Source: Bradyrhizobium sp. LLZ17
GTDB taxonomy: Bacteria > Pseudomonadota > Alphaproteobacteria > Rhizobiales > Xanthobacteraceae
Assembly: GCF_041200145.1 (NCBI RefSeq)
Contig: NZ_CP165734.1
Location: 6,801,001 to 6,865,000 of the forward strand
Length of the DNA: 64,000 bases
Direction: 5' to 3'
Positions 1 through 9,105 of the stretch are shown here, in pieces. A program made the position numbers and the translations under genes. Below the pieces are notes generated by a model. That model was not told the DNA's origin and made no database searches. It saw only the letters and a program-made list of their open reading frames with translations. The stretch's first letter is position 1. Each line of letters begins with the position of its first letter.

Positions 1-12
1 GGAGAGGACAAC

Positions 13-561
13 ATGTTGATGAAATCGATCGCTGCCGGTCTCGCCGGCACAGCGCTGCTTGCGACCGTCGCGTTTGCACAAAACCCGTCCGCCACCACCG
101 ACAAGTCCGCCGCGAACAACGCGACGACGACCACCACCTCCGCCTCGGGCGACTGGCGTGCGTCGAAAATGGCCGGGTTGAAGGTCTACAATGACGCCAA
201 CGAAAACATCGGCTCGATCAACGATCTCTTGATGGACAAGAGCGGTAGCATCAAGATCGCCGTGATCGGCGTCGGCGGCTTCCTCGGCATGGGCGAGCAC
301 CTGGTCGCTATTCCCTATGACAAGCTGAAATTCGTCAACCAGGCGGTGGCCTATAACGGCACCGGCGCCAACAACAATGCTGCCACCAACACGGCTGCCA
401 ACCGGCCCGCTTCCACCACCACGACCACGGGTGCTGCGACCGGCACCGACAAGACCGCGACCACGACGACGTCCTCGTCGAAATGGTATCCGGACCACGC
501 CGTGTTCAATGCGAGCAAGGACGAGCTGAAGAAAATGCCGGAGTTCAAGTACTCGGAGTAA
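13..561 (+). CDS. Secreted PRC-barrel domain protein
   Basis: A 182-residue protein with a signal peptide ending near AFA-Q (residues 20-23), a low-complexity Thr/Ala/Asn-rich stretch, a PRC-barrel core at about residues 48-110 (LKVYNDANENIGSINDLLMD and the VGGFLGMGEHLVAIPYDKL strand pair), a second Thr/Ala-rich linker and a short conserved tail. PRC-barrels are small beta-barrel adaptor domains; exported versions are common in Bradyrhizobium and their role is unknown. A GGAGAGG ribosome site lies at bases 1-7, five bases before the ATG, and supports this start. The promoter is outside the window. A strong hairpin follows the stop. Family assignment is firm, function is not. Confidence 0.88.
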   Translation: MLMKSIAAGLAGTALLATVAFAQNPSATTDKSAANNATTTTTSASGDWRASKMAGLKVYNDANENIGSINDLLMDKSGSIKIAVIGVGGFLGMGEHLVAIPYDKLKFVNQAVAYNGTGANNNAATNTAANRPASTTTTTGAATGTDKTATTTTSSSKWYPDHAVFNASKDELKKMPEFKYSE

Positions 562-588
562 TGCGGGTCACGTGACGGCATAAGCGAA

Positions 589-629
589 GCGCGCCCGGTT
601 TTCACCGGGCGCGCTGTCGTGTTCTTTTT
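589..629 (+). terminator. Intrinsic terminator after the PRC-barrel gene
   Basis: An 11-bp perfect GC-rich stem (GCGCGCCCGGT at 589-599, ACCGGGCGCGC at 604-614) with a TTTC loop is followed by a T-rich tract ending in TTCTTTTTC. It sits between two convergent genes (stops at 561 and 646) and could stop transcription from both sides, but only the plus side has the T tract. Confidence 0.8.
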
Positions 630-645
630 CCGCTGTCAGCAGGCT

Positions 646-1854
646 TTACTTCACCAGCGGGCAGCCGCCCTTGTCGAGCGGGCGGAAGGCTTCGTCGCCG
701 GGGACGGTGGCGATCAGCTTGTAGAGATCCCACTCGCCTTTGGACTCTTCCGGCTTCTTCACCTCATACAGCGACATGTCGTGGACCATGCGGCCGTCGA
801 TGCGGATCTTGCCGTTCTTGGCGAAGAAGTCGTTGATCGGCGTGGCGCGCATCTGCTCCATCACCTTCGGTGCCTCGTCGGTCTTGATGGCGTCGATCGC
901 CTTCAGATAATGCATGGTCGCCGAGTAGAGGCCGGCCTGGATCATGGTCGGCATGTGGCCGACCTTGTCGTTGAAGCGTTTCGAGAAGGCCCGCGTCTCG
1001 TCGTTCGTGTCCCAGTAAAACGCGTCGGTGATGATCAGGCCTTGCGTCGCCTTGACCCCGAGCGAGTGAACGTCGGTGATCTCCATCAGCAGAGCGATCA
1101 TCTTCTGGCCGCCTTGGGTCAGGCCGAACTCCGCGGCCTGCTTCAAGGCATTGGTGGTGTCGCCGCCGGCGTTCGCCAGCGCGACGACTTTAGCCTTCGA
1201 AGCCTGCGCCTGAAGCAGGAAGGAGGAGAAGTCCGAGGAGTTGAGCGGGTGGCGGACCTCGCCGAGCACCTTGCCGCCGCTCTCCTTGACGACGTTGGCG
1301 GCGTCGCGCTGCAGCGCCTGGCCGAAGGCGTAGTCGGCCGTGATGAAGAACCAGGTGTCCTCGCCGCGCTTCACCATCGCCTTGCCGGCGACGTTCGACA
1401 GCGCATAGGTGTCGTAGGTCCAGTGCACGGTGTTGGGCGAGCAGGCCACGCCGGTGATATCGGAGGAGCCGCCGCCGGAATTGATGTTGATCTTGTTCTT
1501 CTCGCGCGTCAGGGCCGAGATCGGCAGCGCCACCGACGAGGTCGGTACGTCGAAGATCGCATCGACCTTCTCGTTGTCGTACCAGTTGCGGGCGATGTTG
1601 ACGCCGACGTCGGGCTTGTTCTGGTGGTCGGCCGCGACCACCTGAACCGGCTTGCCGGCGACCTTGGCGCCGTAATCGGCGACCGCCATCTCCACTGCGG
1701 CAAGCGATCCCTTGCCGGTCGCATCGGCATAAAGGCTCGACATGTCCGTGAGCACGCCGATCTTGACGACATCGTCGGATATCTGCGCCTGCGCTGCGCC
1801 GCAGGATGCGGCCATGGCGAAGCTGGCCACAATTGCGGTCCATAGTTTGTGCAT
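646..1854 (-). CDS. ABC transporter substrate-binding protein, branched-chain amino acid type
   Basis: A 402-residue periplasmic binding protein of the type 1 fold (LivJ/LivK family, Peripla_BP_6). The start at 1854 (MHKLWTAIVASF) is preceded by GGGAGA seven bases upstream and gives a clean signal peptide cut after AAQA; a longer reading from 1929 has no signal peptide at its N-terminus. The mature protein begins DDVVKIGVLTDMSS, typical of the family, and has SSGG-type ligand-loop residues and the closing YKLIATVPGDEAF. No permease or ATPase of the Liv type lies beside it, so it is an orphan binding protein. Ligands of this branch range from amino acids to aromatic acids and amides, so the substrate is unknown. 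Confidence 0.88.
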   Translation of the reverse strand: MHKLWTAIVASFAMAASCGAAQAQISDDVVKIGVLTDMSSLYADATGKGSLAAVEMAVADYGAKVAGKPVQVVAADHQNKPDVGVNIARNWYDNEKVDAIFDVPTSSVALPISALTREKNKININSGGGSSDITGVACSPNTVHWTYDTYALSNVAGKAMVKRGEDTWFFITADYAFGQALQRDAANVVKESGGKVLGEVRHPLNSSDFSSFLLQAQASKAKVVALANAGGDTTNALKQAAEFGLTQGGQKMIALLMEITDVHSLGVKATQGLIITDAFYWDTNDETRAFSKRFNDKVGHMPTMIQAGLYSATMHYLKAIDAIKTDEAPKVMEQMRATPINDFFAKNGKIRIDGRMVHDMSLYEVKKPEESKGEWDLYKLIATVPGDEAFRPLDKGGCPLVK

Positions 1855-1984
1855 TGTTGTTCTCCCTTGGGATTGTTGTTTGGGATGTTGTTGCAAGGGC
1901 CCTCTAGCCGCAATCGTGGCTCGCCGCAACGTCAGGCGAGCGCAAGTGAGGGTGTTCCGCGACTAATCCCGCCACGAGGAATTC

Positions 1985-2007
1985 GCGGAGGCGGATCCCG
2001 CCGCCGC
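1985..2007 (-). terminator. Possible hairpin ending the polyamine-type ABC operon
   Basis: A GC-rich inverted repeat (GCGGAGGCGG / CCGCCGCCGC) directly abuts the stop codon of the last permease gene. There is no good T tract on the minus strand, so it may only protect the 3' end of the transcript. Confidence 0.3.
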
Positions 2008-2838
2008 TCAGGCGCTGCTGCCCTTGAGCCGTTCGTTGCGGCGGCGCAAGCCTTCCAGGGTGGCGAGCAGGATGATCGAGACCGTCGTCAGAATCACCGC
2101 GGCTGCCGTGATGGTCGGGCTGATGTTCTCGCGGATGCCGCTGAACATTTCGCGCGGCAGGGTGCGCTGCTCGGGCCCTGCCATGAACAGCACGATCACC
2201 ACCTCATCGAAACTGGTCGCGAAGGCGAACAGCGCGCCTGATGCGAGGCCAGGCAGGATCAGCGGCAGGATCACGCGGCGGAACGCGTAGAGCGGCGAGG
2301 CGCCAAGCGACGCGGCGGCGCGTGCCAGATTGGTGTCGAAGCTTTGCAGCGTTGCGCCGACGGTGATCACCACAAAGGGCGTCGCCAGCGCGGTGTGGGC
2401 CAGGATCAAGCCGAGATAGCTGCCGGTCAACCCGATCGGCGCGAAGAAGAAATAGAGACCGACCGCGGTGATGACGCCGGGCACGACGACCGGCGAGAGC
2501 ACGAAAGCCAGCACCAGCGGCTTGAAGCGGCTCTTCCACTGCGCCAGCCCCAGCGCGGCCAAGGTGCCAAGTACCATGGACAGCAAGGTCGAGGCGACGC
2601 CGATGATCATGCTGTTCTTCAACGAATTCATCCAACGCGGCGAATTGATGAAGTCGTCGTACCAGCGCAGGGAGAGGCCTGGCAGCGGATAGGTAAGGTA
2701 GGAGCCCGAGCTGAAGGACAGCGGCATGATCGCCAGGATCGGCGCGATCAGGAAGATGAACACCAGCGTGGAGACAACGATGGTCGCGGTCCACGCGATG
2801 CGTTGGCTGGGCGTGCGGAGGGAGACATTATCGCTCAA
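2008..2838 (-). CDS. ABC transporter permease, PotC-like
   Basis: A 276-residue inner-membrane permease of the BPD_transp_1 family with about six membrane segments (first at residues 15-38). The EAA motif, which docks the ATPase, reads EAA-like as AAASLGASPLYAFRRVILPLILPGL near residues 170-195. The start is TTG at 2838, overlapping the TGA of the previous permease by 4 nt and backed by a strong GGGAGG site seven bases upstream, which shows translational coupling. It is the last gene of a four-gene polyamine-type uptake operon (spermidine/putrescine family); the exact substrate cannot be read from sequence. Confidence 0.9.
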   Translation of the reverse strand: MSDNVSLRTPSQRIAWTATIVVSTLVFIFLIAPILAIMPLSFSSGSYLTYPLPGLSLRWYDDFINSPRWMNSLKNSMIIGVASTLLSMVLGTLAALGLAQWKSRFKPLVLAFVLSPVVVPGVITAVGLYFFFAPIGLTGSYLGLILAHTALATPFVVITVGATLQSFDTNLARAAASLGASPLYAFRRVILPLILPGLASGALFAFATSFDEVVIVLFMAGPEQRTLPREMFSGIRENISPTITAAAVILTTVSIILLATLEGLRRRNERLKGSSA

Positions 2839-4097
2839 TTCTTCATTCCTCCCGTGACCTGCTGGCCCTGCACCAGCTTGCCGTAGACGAGAGCGAGCAG
2901 AATAGTGGCCAGCAGCAGCACAGCACCGAGCGCCGAAGCCAGGCCCCAGTTGGCGGTCTCGGTCGTGTAGAGCGCGATGAAGTAGCTGATCATCTGATCG
3001 GCGGCGCCGCCCACGAGTGCCGGTGTGATGTAATAGCCAAGCGCCAGGATGAAGACGAGCAGGCCTCCCGCGCCGATACCGGGCAAGGTTTGCGGCAGGT
3101 AGATCCGCAGGAAGGCGGTGAGCGGCGGCGCGCCCAGCGAGGCGGCGGCACGCATGTAAGCAGGGGAGATCGCCTTCATGCTGCTGTATAGCGGCAGGAT
3201 CATGAATGGCAGGAGAACGTGGGTCATGGCCACGCAGACACCGAAGCGATTGTAGATCAGGCGCAGCGGCTCGTCGATGATGCCAAGCCAGTGCAGGCTG
3301 TCATTCACCACGCCGTTGCTCTGCAACAGCACGATCCAGGCGCAGGTGCGGACCAGAAGCGAGGTCCAGAACGGCAGCAGCACGAAGATCATCAGCAGGT
3401 TCGACCGGCCCGGCGGCAGCGTCGCCAGGAGATAGGCGACCGGGAAGCCGAGGATCAGGCAGAGTACCGTGACGCTGAGGCTGATGAGGAAGGTGCGGGC
3501 GAAAACGTCGCGGTAGATGGCCTGATCCGGCGGGGCTGCGATGATCGCGCCGTCCGCGTTTCGCGTCAGGTCGAGTGCCGCCAGAAGGTAGAAGCCGGTG
3601 ACGGGACCGCCGGCGTCTTTGATCGTCGTCCAAGTGCTGCGCTCGTGCCAGGCCGGGTTGATCTTGCCCAGCGTTTCCTTGGCCCTGCCGAGCTCCGGCA
3701 CCGCCTTCAGATTGCGCGCCGTGCTGGTCAGGATGGTGCGGAAGCCGTTCTGCGCGTAGTTGAGCCGCTTGGCCGCGATGGCAATGGTGCCGGAGGCGCG
3801 CGCCGTCAGGATGTCGCCTGCCAGCGCCGCGTAGGCCTTTTCGTCCGGCAGGTCCTTGCCATTCCAGCTGGCGAGAGCCGCTATTGTTTGCGGCAGAGCC
3901 TGACGCACCTCCCTGTCATCGACCGCGCGCCACAGCATGCCGGCGATCGGGCCTGCGAAGGTGAAGAGCAGAAACAGCAGAAGCGGCAGCACCAGCGCCA
4001 ATGCCTTGACCTGGCGCGCTCGCTCCGCCCGCTTCAGGCGGAGCTTGAGCGGCATCTCGGCCTGGGCATCGGCGCCGGTTAAGGCGGCTGCCGTCAT
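2835..4097 (-). CDS. ABC transporter permease, PotB-like with a large periplasmic insert
   Basis: A permease of about 420 residues. The first membrane segment (ALALVLPLLLFLLFTFAGPIAGMLW) is followed by a periplasmic insert of about 130 residues before the BPD_transp_1 core, an arrangement known in polyamine/opine-type permeases of rhizobia. The EAA loop reads AAASLGAPPLTAFLRIYLPQTLPGI. The frame is open upstream to 4364, but that part crosses a dispersed repeat and overlaps the binding-protein gene, so I place the start at 4097 (MTAAALTG, GGGGG five bases upstream); 4109 is an alternative. It pairs with the PotC-like permease to form the membrane channel of the importer. Confidence 0.87.
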   Translation of the reverse strand: MTAAALTGADAQAEMPLKLRLKRAERARQVKALALVLPLLLFLLFTFAGPIAGMLWRAVDDREVRQALPQTIAALASWNGKDLPDEKAYAALAGDILTARASGTIAIAAKRLNYAQNGFRTILTSTARNLKAVPELGRAKETLGKINPAWHERSTWTTIKDAGGPVTGFYLLAALDLTRNADGAIIAAPPDQAIYRDVFARTFLISLSVTVLCLILGFPVAYLLATLPPGRSNLLMIFVLLPFWTSLLVRTCAWIVLLQSNGVVNDSLHWLGIIDEPLRLIYNRFGVCVAMTHVLLPFMILPLYSSMKAISPAYMRAAASLGAPPLTAFLRIYLPQTLPGIGAGGLLVFILALGYYITPALVGGAADQMISYFIALYTTETANWGLASALGAVLLLATILLALVYGKLVQGQQVTGGMKN

Positions 4098-4181
4098 CGG
4101 GACCCCCATCGTGACCGGACATCTCTCGCGATTTTGGCTGTGGCAATGGCGTGTGGCCTTTCGGAGCGACCTGAGCAAGCG

Positions 4182-4300
4182 CCTCGTCCTTCGAGACGAC
4201 CGCTTCGCGGTCTCCTCAGGATGAGGCTCTCCGAACTCGCCGCCGCACACTCCGTCCTCATCCTGAGGAGCCCGCCTAAGGCGGGCGTCTCGAAGGATGG
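4182..4300. repeat. Composite palindromic element, family A, copy 1
   Basis: The left half starts CCTCGTCCTTCGAGAC and the right half ends GTCTCGAAGGATGG, giving terminal inverted repeats; the inner arms are CTCAGGATGAGG and a matching CTCATCCTGAG. The same layout recurs at 11571, 12041 and 21024. It lies between the binding-protein stop and the permease start inside the ABC operon. It is non-coding and MITE/REP-like. Confidence 0.85.
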
Positions 4301-4348
4301 CCGCGACGAAACTGCTGTCGATGTGCGCCGCACGCCGGTTCGGCCGCG

Positions 4349-5407
4349 CTATTTCGCGGCCCATTTGTTGAAGCGCTCGGTCAGGCGGTCGATGTTCTCG
4401 AGCCAGAAGGCCACGTTGATCTCGACCGCGTTCTTGATGTTGTCAGGCGCGGTCGGCAGATCCTTCAGGACGGCCGGCTGGATCAGGGCGGCGGCGTCCT
4501 TGTTCGAGGTGCCGTAGGCGATGTTCTCCGACAGCTTGGCCTGGTTCTCCGCCTTCCCTGCGAAGTCCAGGAATTTGTAGGCCGCGTCCTTGTTCGGGCT
4601 GCCCTTCAGGATGACCCAGCTGTCGAGCGTGAACAGCGCGCCGTCCCACACCATGCCGAAGTTCTTCTTCTCGTTCTTGTTCGCGGTGTCGATGCGGCCG
4701 TTGTAGACCGAGGTCATCGCCACCTCGCCGGAGGCGAGCAATTGCGGCGGCTGGGCGCCGGCCTTCCACCAGACGAGGTCGCCCTTGATGGTGTCGAGCT
4801 TCTTGAACGCGCGGTCGACGCCTTCGTCGGTCGCGAGCACCTTGTAGACGTCCTTCGGCGGGACGCCGTCGGCCATGAGGGCGATCTCGAGCGTGGTCTT
4901 CGGGCCCTGACGCAGGGCGCGCTTGCCCGGAATCTTCTTGGTGTCGAAGAAGTCCGCCCAGCCCTTGGGCGCGTCCTTCAGCTTATCCTTGTCGTAGCCG
5001 AGCACGAAATCATAGAGGATGGCGCCGACGCCGCAGGGGTTGACCGACGGCGGGATATAGGCGGCCTCGCCGCCGATCTTGGAATAATCCAGCTTTTCGA
5101 ACAGGCCCTCCTCGCAGCCGACCGCCAGCTCGTCGCTTTCGACCTGGACGAGGTCCCAGGTGGCGGCGCCACCCTGCACCTTGGCGCGCAGCACGCCGAC
5201 GCCGCCGTCCCAGGACTCATCGTTCATGGGCGTGCCGGTCGCCTTCTTGAACGGCTCGAAATAGACCTTCTTCTGCGCATCCTGATAGGCGCCACCCCAC
5301 GACACGACTGTGAGATCACGCGCCTGCGCGGCTGTCGCCAGCGCGGCGCTGGCAGTGAGCGCTGCGGCGAAACCCAGGGCAATCTTGCCAATCTTGTGCT
5401 TCAGCAT
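4349..5407 (-). CDS. ABC transporter substrate-binding protein, polyamine type
   Basis: A 352-residue periplasmic protein of the PotD/PotF family (type 2 fold). The signal peptide ends near TAAQA-R at residue 29. The mature N-terminus DLTVVSWGGAYQDAQKKVYFEPF is the hallmark of this family, and later WWKAGAQPPQLLASGEVAM and a Trp-rich hinge region fit too. Start at 5407 with AAGGA-type ribosome sites upstream. It is second in the operon, after the ATPase gene. Such proteins bind spermidine, putrescine or related cations, but some rhizobial members bind opines, so the ligand is inferred only at class level. Confidence 0.9.
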   Translation of the reverse strand: MLKHKIGKIALGFAAALTASAALATAAQARDLTVVSWGGAYQDAQKKVYFEPFKKATGTPMNDESWDGGVGVLRAKVQGGAATWDLVQVESDELAVGCEEGLFEKLDYSKIGGEAAYIPPSVNPCGVGAILYDFVLGYDKDKLKDAPKGWADFFDTKKIPGKRALRQGPKTTLEIALMADGVPPKDVYKVLATDEGVDRAFKKLDTIKGDLVWWKAGAQPPQLLASGEVAMTSVYNGRIDTANKNEKKNFGMVWDGALFTLDSWVILKGSPNKDAAYKFLDFAGKAENQAKLSENIAYGTSNKDAAALIQPAVLKDLPTAPDNIKNAVEINVAFWLENIDRLTERFNKWAAK

Positions 5408-5473
5408 GGTCCTTGTTCCTTCTTCATATGCATTGCGTTGAGGTTGGTCGATGCAGGTTCGCTTGCGTTGAGA

Positions 5474-6613
5474 TCAGACGGGATCGAGGGCCAGGCAGTC
5501 CTCGGGGCGGAAGGTGATGAACACGTTTTCGCCAGGTGTCAGGCGTCCAGGTGTTACGCTTCCAGGTCTCAGGCCGTCATGTGCGTCGGGCTGAAGCTTG
5601 ACCATGAACTCCCCGTTGCCGGCGACGTCGAGCACCGCCAGCGCGTGGTCACCGAGATAGATGGTGTTCTGCACCCTGGCGGGCAGACGGTTCGGTCCCT
5701 CGCTGGAGGTGCCGTCCAGGACAATCGAGATCCGCTCCGGCCGCACCGACAGGGAAGTCGATGCGCCCGCGCCTGATACGTTGACCGCCCGCGCGGTCAC
5801 GATGCCGCCAGCAGCGAGCGCGACGCGGCAATAATCCTTGTCGACCGTCTCGACGGTGCCGGCCAGCACATTATTCTCGCCGATGAAATGAGCGACGAAG
5901 CTGTTGACCGGATGCTCATACAGCGCGTCGGGCCGGTCGATCTGCTGCACGATGCCGTCGTTGAACACGGCGATGCGGTCCGACATGGTGAGGGCTTCGC
6001 TCTGATCGTGGGTGACGTAGACGACGGTGATGCCCATGGTCTCGTGCAGTTGCTTGATCTCCAGTTGCATCTGCTCCCGCAGGCGCTTGTCCAGCGCGCC
6101 CAGGGGCTCGTCCATCAGCACGAGCTGCGGGTTGAAAACCAGCGCGCGGGCCAGAGCCACACGTTGCTGCTGGCCGCCGGACAGCTGCCCGGGCCGCCGC
6201 TGTGCCATGGTTTCCATCTTGATCATGCGCAACGCCGCGTTGACGCGCTCCTGCGCTTCCGCCTTGTTGACGTTGCGAACGGAGAGCGGGAAGGCGATAT
6301 TCTCCGCGATCGTCAGATGCGGAAACAACGCGTAGTTCTGGAACACCATGCCGATGTCACGCTTGTGCGGCGGCATGTTCTTGATCGACCGGTCAGCGAG
6401 GTAGATCTCGCCATGGGTCGGAACCTCGAAACCAGCCAGCATCATCAGCGTCGTCGTCTTGCCCGAGCCCGACGGGCCGAGCAGGGTGATGAACTCGCCC
6501 TTCCTGATGTCGAGATCGAGGTTCTTCACCACGAGGTGCTCGCCATCGTAGGTCTTCTGAATGCCGGAAAAGCGCACCAGCGCCGGCGCAGGCGTAACCA
6601 TGCCGGCTTCCAT
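5474..6613 (-). CDS. ABC transporter ATP-binding protein, PotA-like
   Basis: A 379-residue ATPase that powers the importer. Walker A is GPSGSGKTT (about residues 47-55), the Q-loop FQNYALFPH, the signature LSGGQQQRVALARAL, Walker B LVLMDEPLGALD and the H-loop THDQSEA. A C-terminal TOBE domain (about residues 290-375) contains SVRPERI and ends in FRPEDCLAL. GAGGA lies a few bases before the ATG at 6613; an internal Met at 6601 is possible. First gene of the ATPase, binding protein, permease, permease operon. Confidence 0.93.
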   Translation of the reverse strand: MEAGMVTPAPALVRFSGIQKTYDGEHLVVKNLDLDIRKGEFITLLGPSGSGKTTTLMMLAGFEVPTHGEIYLADRSIKNMPPHKRDIGMVFQNYALFPHLTIAENIAFPLSVRNVNKAEAQERVNAALRMIKMETMAQRRPGQLSGGQQQRVALARALVFNPQLVLMDEPLGALDKRLREQMQLEIKQLHETMGITVVYVTHDQSEALTMSDRIAVFNDGIVQQIDRPDALYEHPVNSFVAHFIGENNVLAGTVETVDKDYCRVALAAGGIVTARAVNVSGAGASTSLSVRPERISIVLDGTSSEGPNRLPARVQNTIYLGDHALAVLDVAGNGEFMVKLQPDAHDGLRPGSVTPGRLTPGENVFITFRPEDCLALDPV

Positions 6614-6732
6614 GTCGTCCTCGCGTCGTCAGCCACATTGCTGTCAGTCACCTCGTCCGAGGCTGGGACAGCTTAGCATCCTCCAATGAGAATGCCAGCG
6701 GCGCAAGCGCGCGCCCCGCGAGTGAAACCGCG

Positions 6733-8301
6733 CTACATTCCCGACAGCTTCGTCACGTACACATTCAGCGAACCGCCGGCTTGGGCGACGATGCGCAGCG
6801 TCTTGGAATCGAAGGCGATGTCGGCGAGCGTCAGGCTGTCGATCCTGGCCTCGACCTTGAGGCCGTCCTCGCTCTTCTGGTAGTCGGCGATCGCGGCCGC
6901 GATCTTCTCGCGGGCATTGGCAGCGATCGGCTTCAGGTCGAGTGACGCCTTCTGCGCCAGCGCCTGCTGCATCTGAGGCACCACTGCGCGCGCAGCAGCC
7001 CCCAGCAAGCCGAAGGCCGCTTCGGACTCCACCGCGAGCTGGACGTCGGCAAGCCGCAGCGTCTGCTGCGCCTGGTCCAGCATCGGCCGCCCCCAGATGT
7101 GCACGGTCGCCTCGGCGCCGAGGCCGAGCCAGCTCTTCTTCTCCTTGGCGCGCACCAGGAGCGAGATCAGCAGCCGCTCGCCCGATGGGACCACGTTGAC
7201 GCTTTTCACGGTGACGTCGACCGGGCCGGAGCCGTCCTCGGGATAGGTGTGGCCGACCATTTGCGCTGCGATCAGCTTGTTGATCTCGGTGAAGGGCACG
7301 TCGATGGGGACGCCGATGTTCACGCCGCTGCCGGTCGGCGGCACGATCGAGATCTTGTCCGGGAACGGGCAGTCCGGCTTGGTCGGCGTCGTCGTGACGC
7401 GCGTCTCAGCCTCCAGACCGAGCAGCAGCGTCACGGCCTGTGCGTCGACGCGCGGCTGCGCCGCGATCGCCCGCACTGGCTTCATCTCCAGCCAGAGCGG
7501 CGGCAGCGCGGTCGAGGAGCCGGTGCCTTGCAACGGGATCGAGCGGCAGGCCTTGGCCCATTGCGTCTTCGCGTTGTCGCCCAGACTCGGGTCGTTGCGA
7601 ATGCGCTCGGAGACCACGTTGAGCTGCTCGCCGACCGTCTTGTCGATCAGCGGCTTCACCTGTGCCGGCACGTTGACCTTGGCGCCCGCAACCGACAGAT
7701 CGGTGTTGCCGAGATTGACTTGGGCGCCGAGATTGGGCTCGAGATGCCAGTTGGCGGCAAGCTTCGGGCGCGAGGTGACGACCACGTTGCCCTTGATCTC
7801 GGCGCTGGCATTCAGGTTCTTGATATTGACCGCGCCAATTTGTTTGGCGGCATTGCCGCCGACCACGCTGCCCAGCGCCTCGCCGAGCGCGCCAGTGGCT
7901 TTCGACGACAGCGAGCCGGTCACGTTCAGCTTCCCGGTCAGCGCGGTCGACAGCGTGAGCACGTCCTTGTCGCCGGTGGCCGACATCGGCCCGCGGACGG
8001 CGCTCCAGCCGATATCGGCGTTTTGCAGGATCTGCGAGATCGGGTTCTCGGCCTTGCCCGCGAAATTGCGCGGCGAGGCCCTCTCGGCCTGATCCCGGAT
8101 CGCCGACAGCGCGATCGCGACCGGCGCCACCACGATCGAGCTCTTGGAGACGGGCGGCAGCGGCGGCAATTGCGCAATCGCCGGTGCCGAATTGGTCGCG
8201 CGCGGCGACAGCCAATCCATCGCCTTCAGGCTGATGAAAAACGACGTCGCGACCACCACGACCGCGATCAGGACAGTTTTGAAATTCAACGTCAGACGCA
8301 T
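6733..8301 (-). CDS. DUF4403 family protein, membrane-anchored
   Basis: A 522-residue protein with one N-terminal membrane segment (about residues 8-27) and a large periplasmic part that covers the DUF4403 family. The pattern of repeated strands (GADVTV-like WGRPML, LRLADVQL, VTKLSGM at the end) suggests a lipid-binding tubular fold, but that is an inference. The ATG at 8301 is used; the codon before it (TTG at 8304) is an alternative start. A run of GGGGGA lies just upstream. It stands alone between the ABC operon and the beta-propeller gene. No biochemical function is known to me for this family. Confidence 0.8.
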   Translation of the reverse strand: MRLTLNFKTVLIAVVVVATSFFISLKAMDWLSPRATNSAPAIAQLPPLPPVSKSSIVVAPVAIALSAIRDQAERASPRNFAGKAENPISQILQNADIGWSAVRGPMSATGDKDVLTLSTALTGKLNVTGSLSSKATGALGEALGSVVGGNAAKQIGAVNIKNLNASAEIKGNVVVTSRPKLAANWHLEPNLGAQVNLGNTDLSVAGAKVNVPAQVKPLIDKTVGEQLNVVSERIRNDPSLGDNAKTQWAKACRSIPLQGTGSSTALPPLWLEMKPVRAIAAQPRVDAQAVTLLLGLEAETRVTTTPTKPDCPFPDKISIVPPTGSGVNIGVPIDVPFTEINKLIAAQMVGHTYPEDGSGPVDVTVKSVNVVPSGERLLISLLVRAKEKKSWLGLGAEATVHIWGRPMLDQAQQTLRLADVQLAVESEAAFGLLGAAARAVVPQMQQALAQKASLDLKPIAANAREKIAAAIADYQKSEDGLKVEARIDSLTLADIAFDSKTLRIVAQAGGSLNVYVTKLSGM

Positions 8302-8440
8302 CAATCCCCCAAGCCGCCCGGTGGGGATTTTACAGGGCGGGCGAGGAAGGCGCTAGAGCGCACCGATGGGGTGGAATTGGGGCGAACGGGTTAACGGCTG
8401 CGGCCGTGCTGTTTCTCTGTATTCAGCCCGTCATCGCGCC

Positions 8441-9078
8441 CTAGCTGCGCCTGGGACGGCGCACCGCTCTCACAGTGCCGCGGTCGCCGCCGCCGCAGAA
8501 CAAGCGATCGCCGCCATCGGACTCCAACCCTGAAACCATCGTCCCGGCAGGCAGATCGAGCTGCTCCAGCACTTTTCCCGTTTCGGGATCGATCCGCCGC
8601 ACGTCGCTGTCGTCGCCTTCCCAGGTGCCATGCCAGAGCTCACCGTCGACCCAAGTGACCCCGGTGACGAAGCGCTTGGTTTCAATGGTGCGAAGAACCG
8701 TCCCCGTGTCCGGATCGATCTGATGGATCTTGCGCTCGCGGTATTGCCCGACCCACAGCGAGCCTTCGGCCCAGGCCAATCCGGATCCCCGCCGCCACCG
8801 GGCGCAGGGATGGTGGTGAGCAGTTTTCCGGTCGCAGCGTCGATCTTCTGGATGCGATCCTCGGCGATTTGGAACAGGTGCCGGCCGTCGAACGCCGTTC
8901 CCGCATGTGCGGCGACATCGATCGAGCGCGCGATCTTGCCGTCGGCCGGATCGACCGCATTCAATCTGTCACCCGATGCGAACCAGACATGCGTGCCGTC
9001 ATAGGTGACGCCATGCACATGCTCGACGCCGGTGAACGGTCCGTACTCGCGGATGATTTCGGCGGCTGAGCGTTTCAT
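8441..9078 (-). pseudogene. Beta-propeller (glutamine cyclotransferase-like) protein, single-base frameshift
   Basis: The reading starts at 9078 (MKRSAAEIIREYGPFTG) and shows propeller repeats such as GVTYDGTHVWFASGD and KIDAATGKLLTTIPAPGG. The frame breaks at about 8784-8786 and the family pattern continues in the next frame as LAWAEGSLWVGQYRERKIHQIDPDTG to a stop at 8441. Adding one T (GGGGAT-TCCGGA instead of GGGGATCCGGA) restores one protein of about 212 residues. It starts 27 bp after the regulator gene ends, so the two are probably co-transcribed. Either a real mutation or a sequencing error; other indels in this window favour the latter. Confidence 0.75.
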
Positions 9079-9105
9079 CGCGTGATCCCTGTGAATTGAT
9101 CGATC

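Noticed and set aside
619..1845. A long open frame on the plus strand antisense to the binding-protein gene
   Set aside because: It mirrors the codon pattern of the real minus-strand gene, has Arg/Asp/Val-rich low-quality sequence and no family match. GC-rich genes often leave such open shadows.
7099..8394. Open frames antisense to DUF4403
   Set aside because: The reading is full of Arg, Gly and His with no domain, whereas the minus strand has a membrane anchor and a known family.
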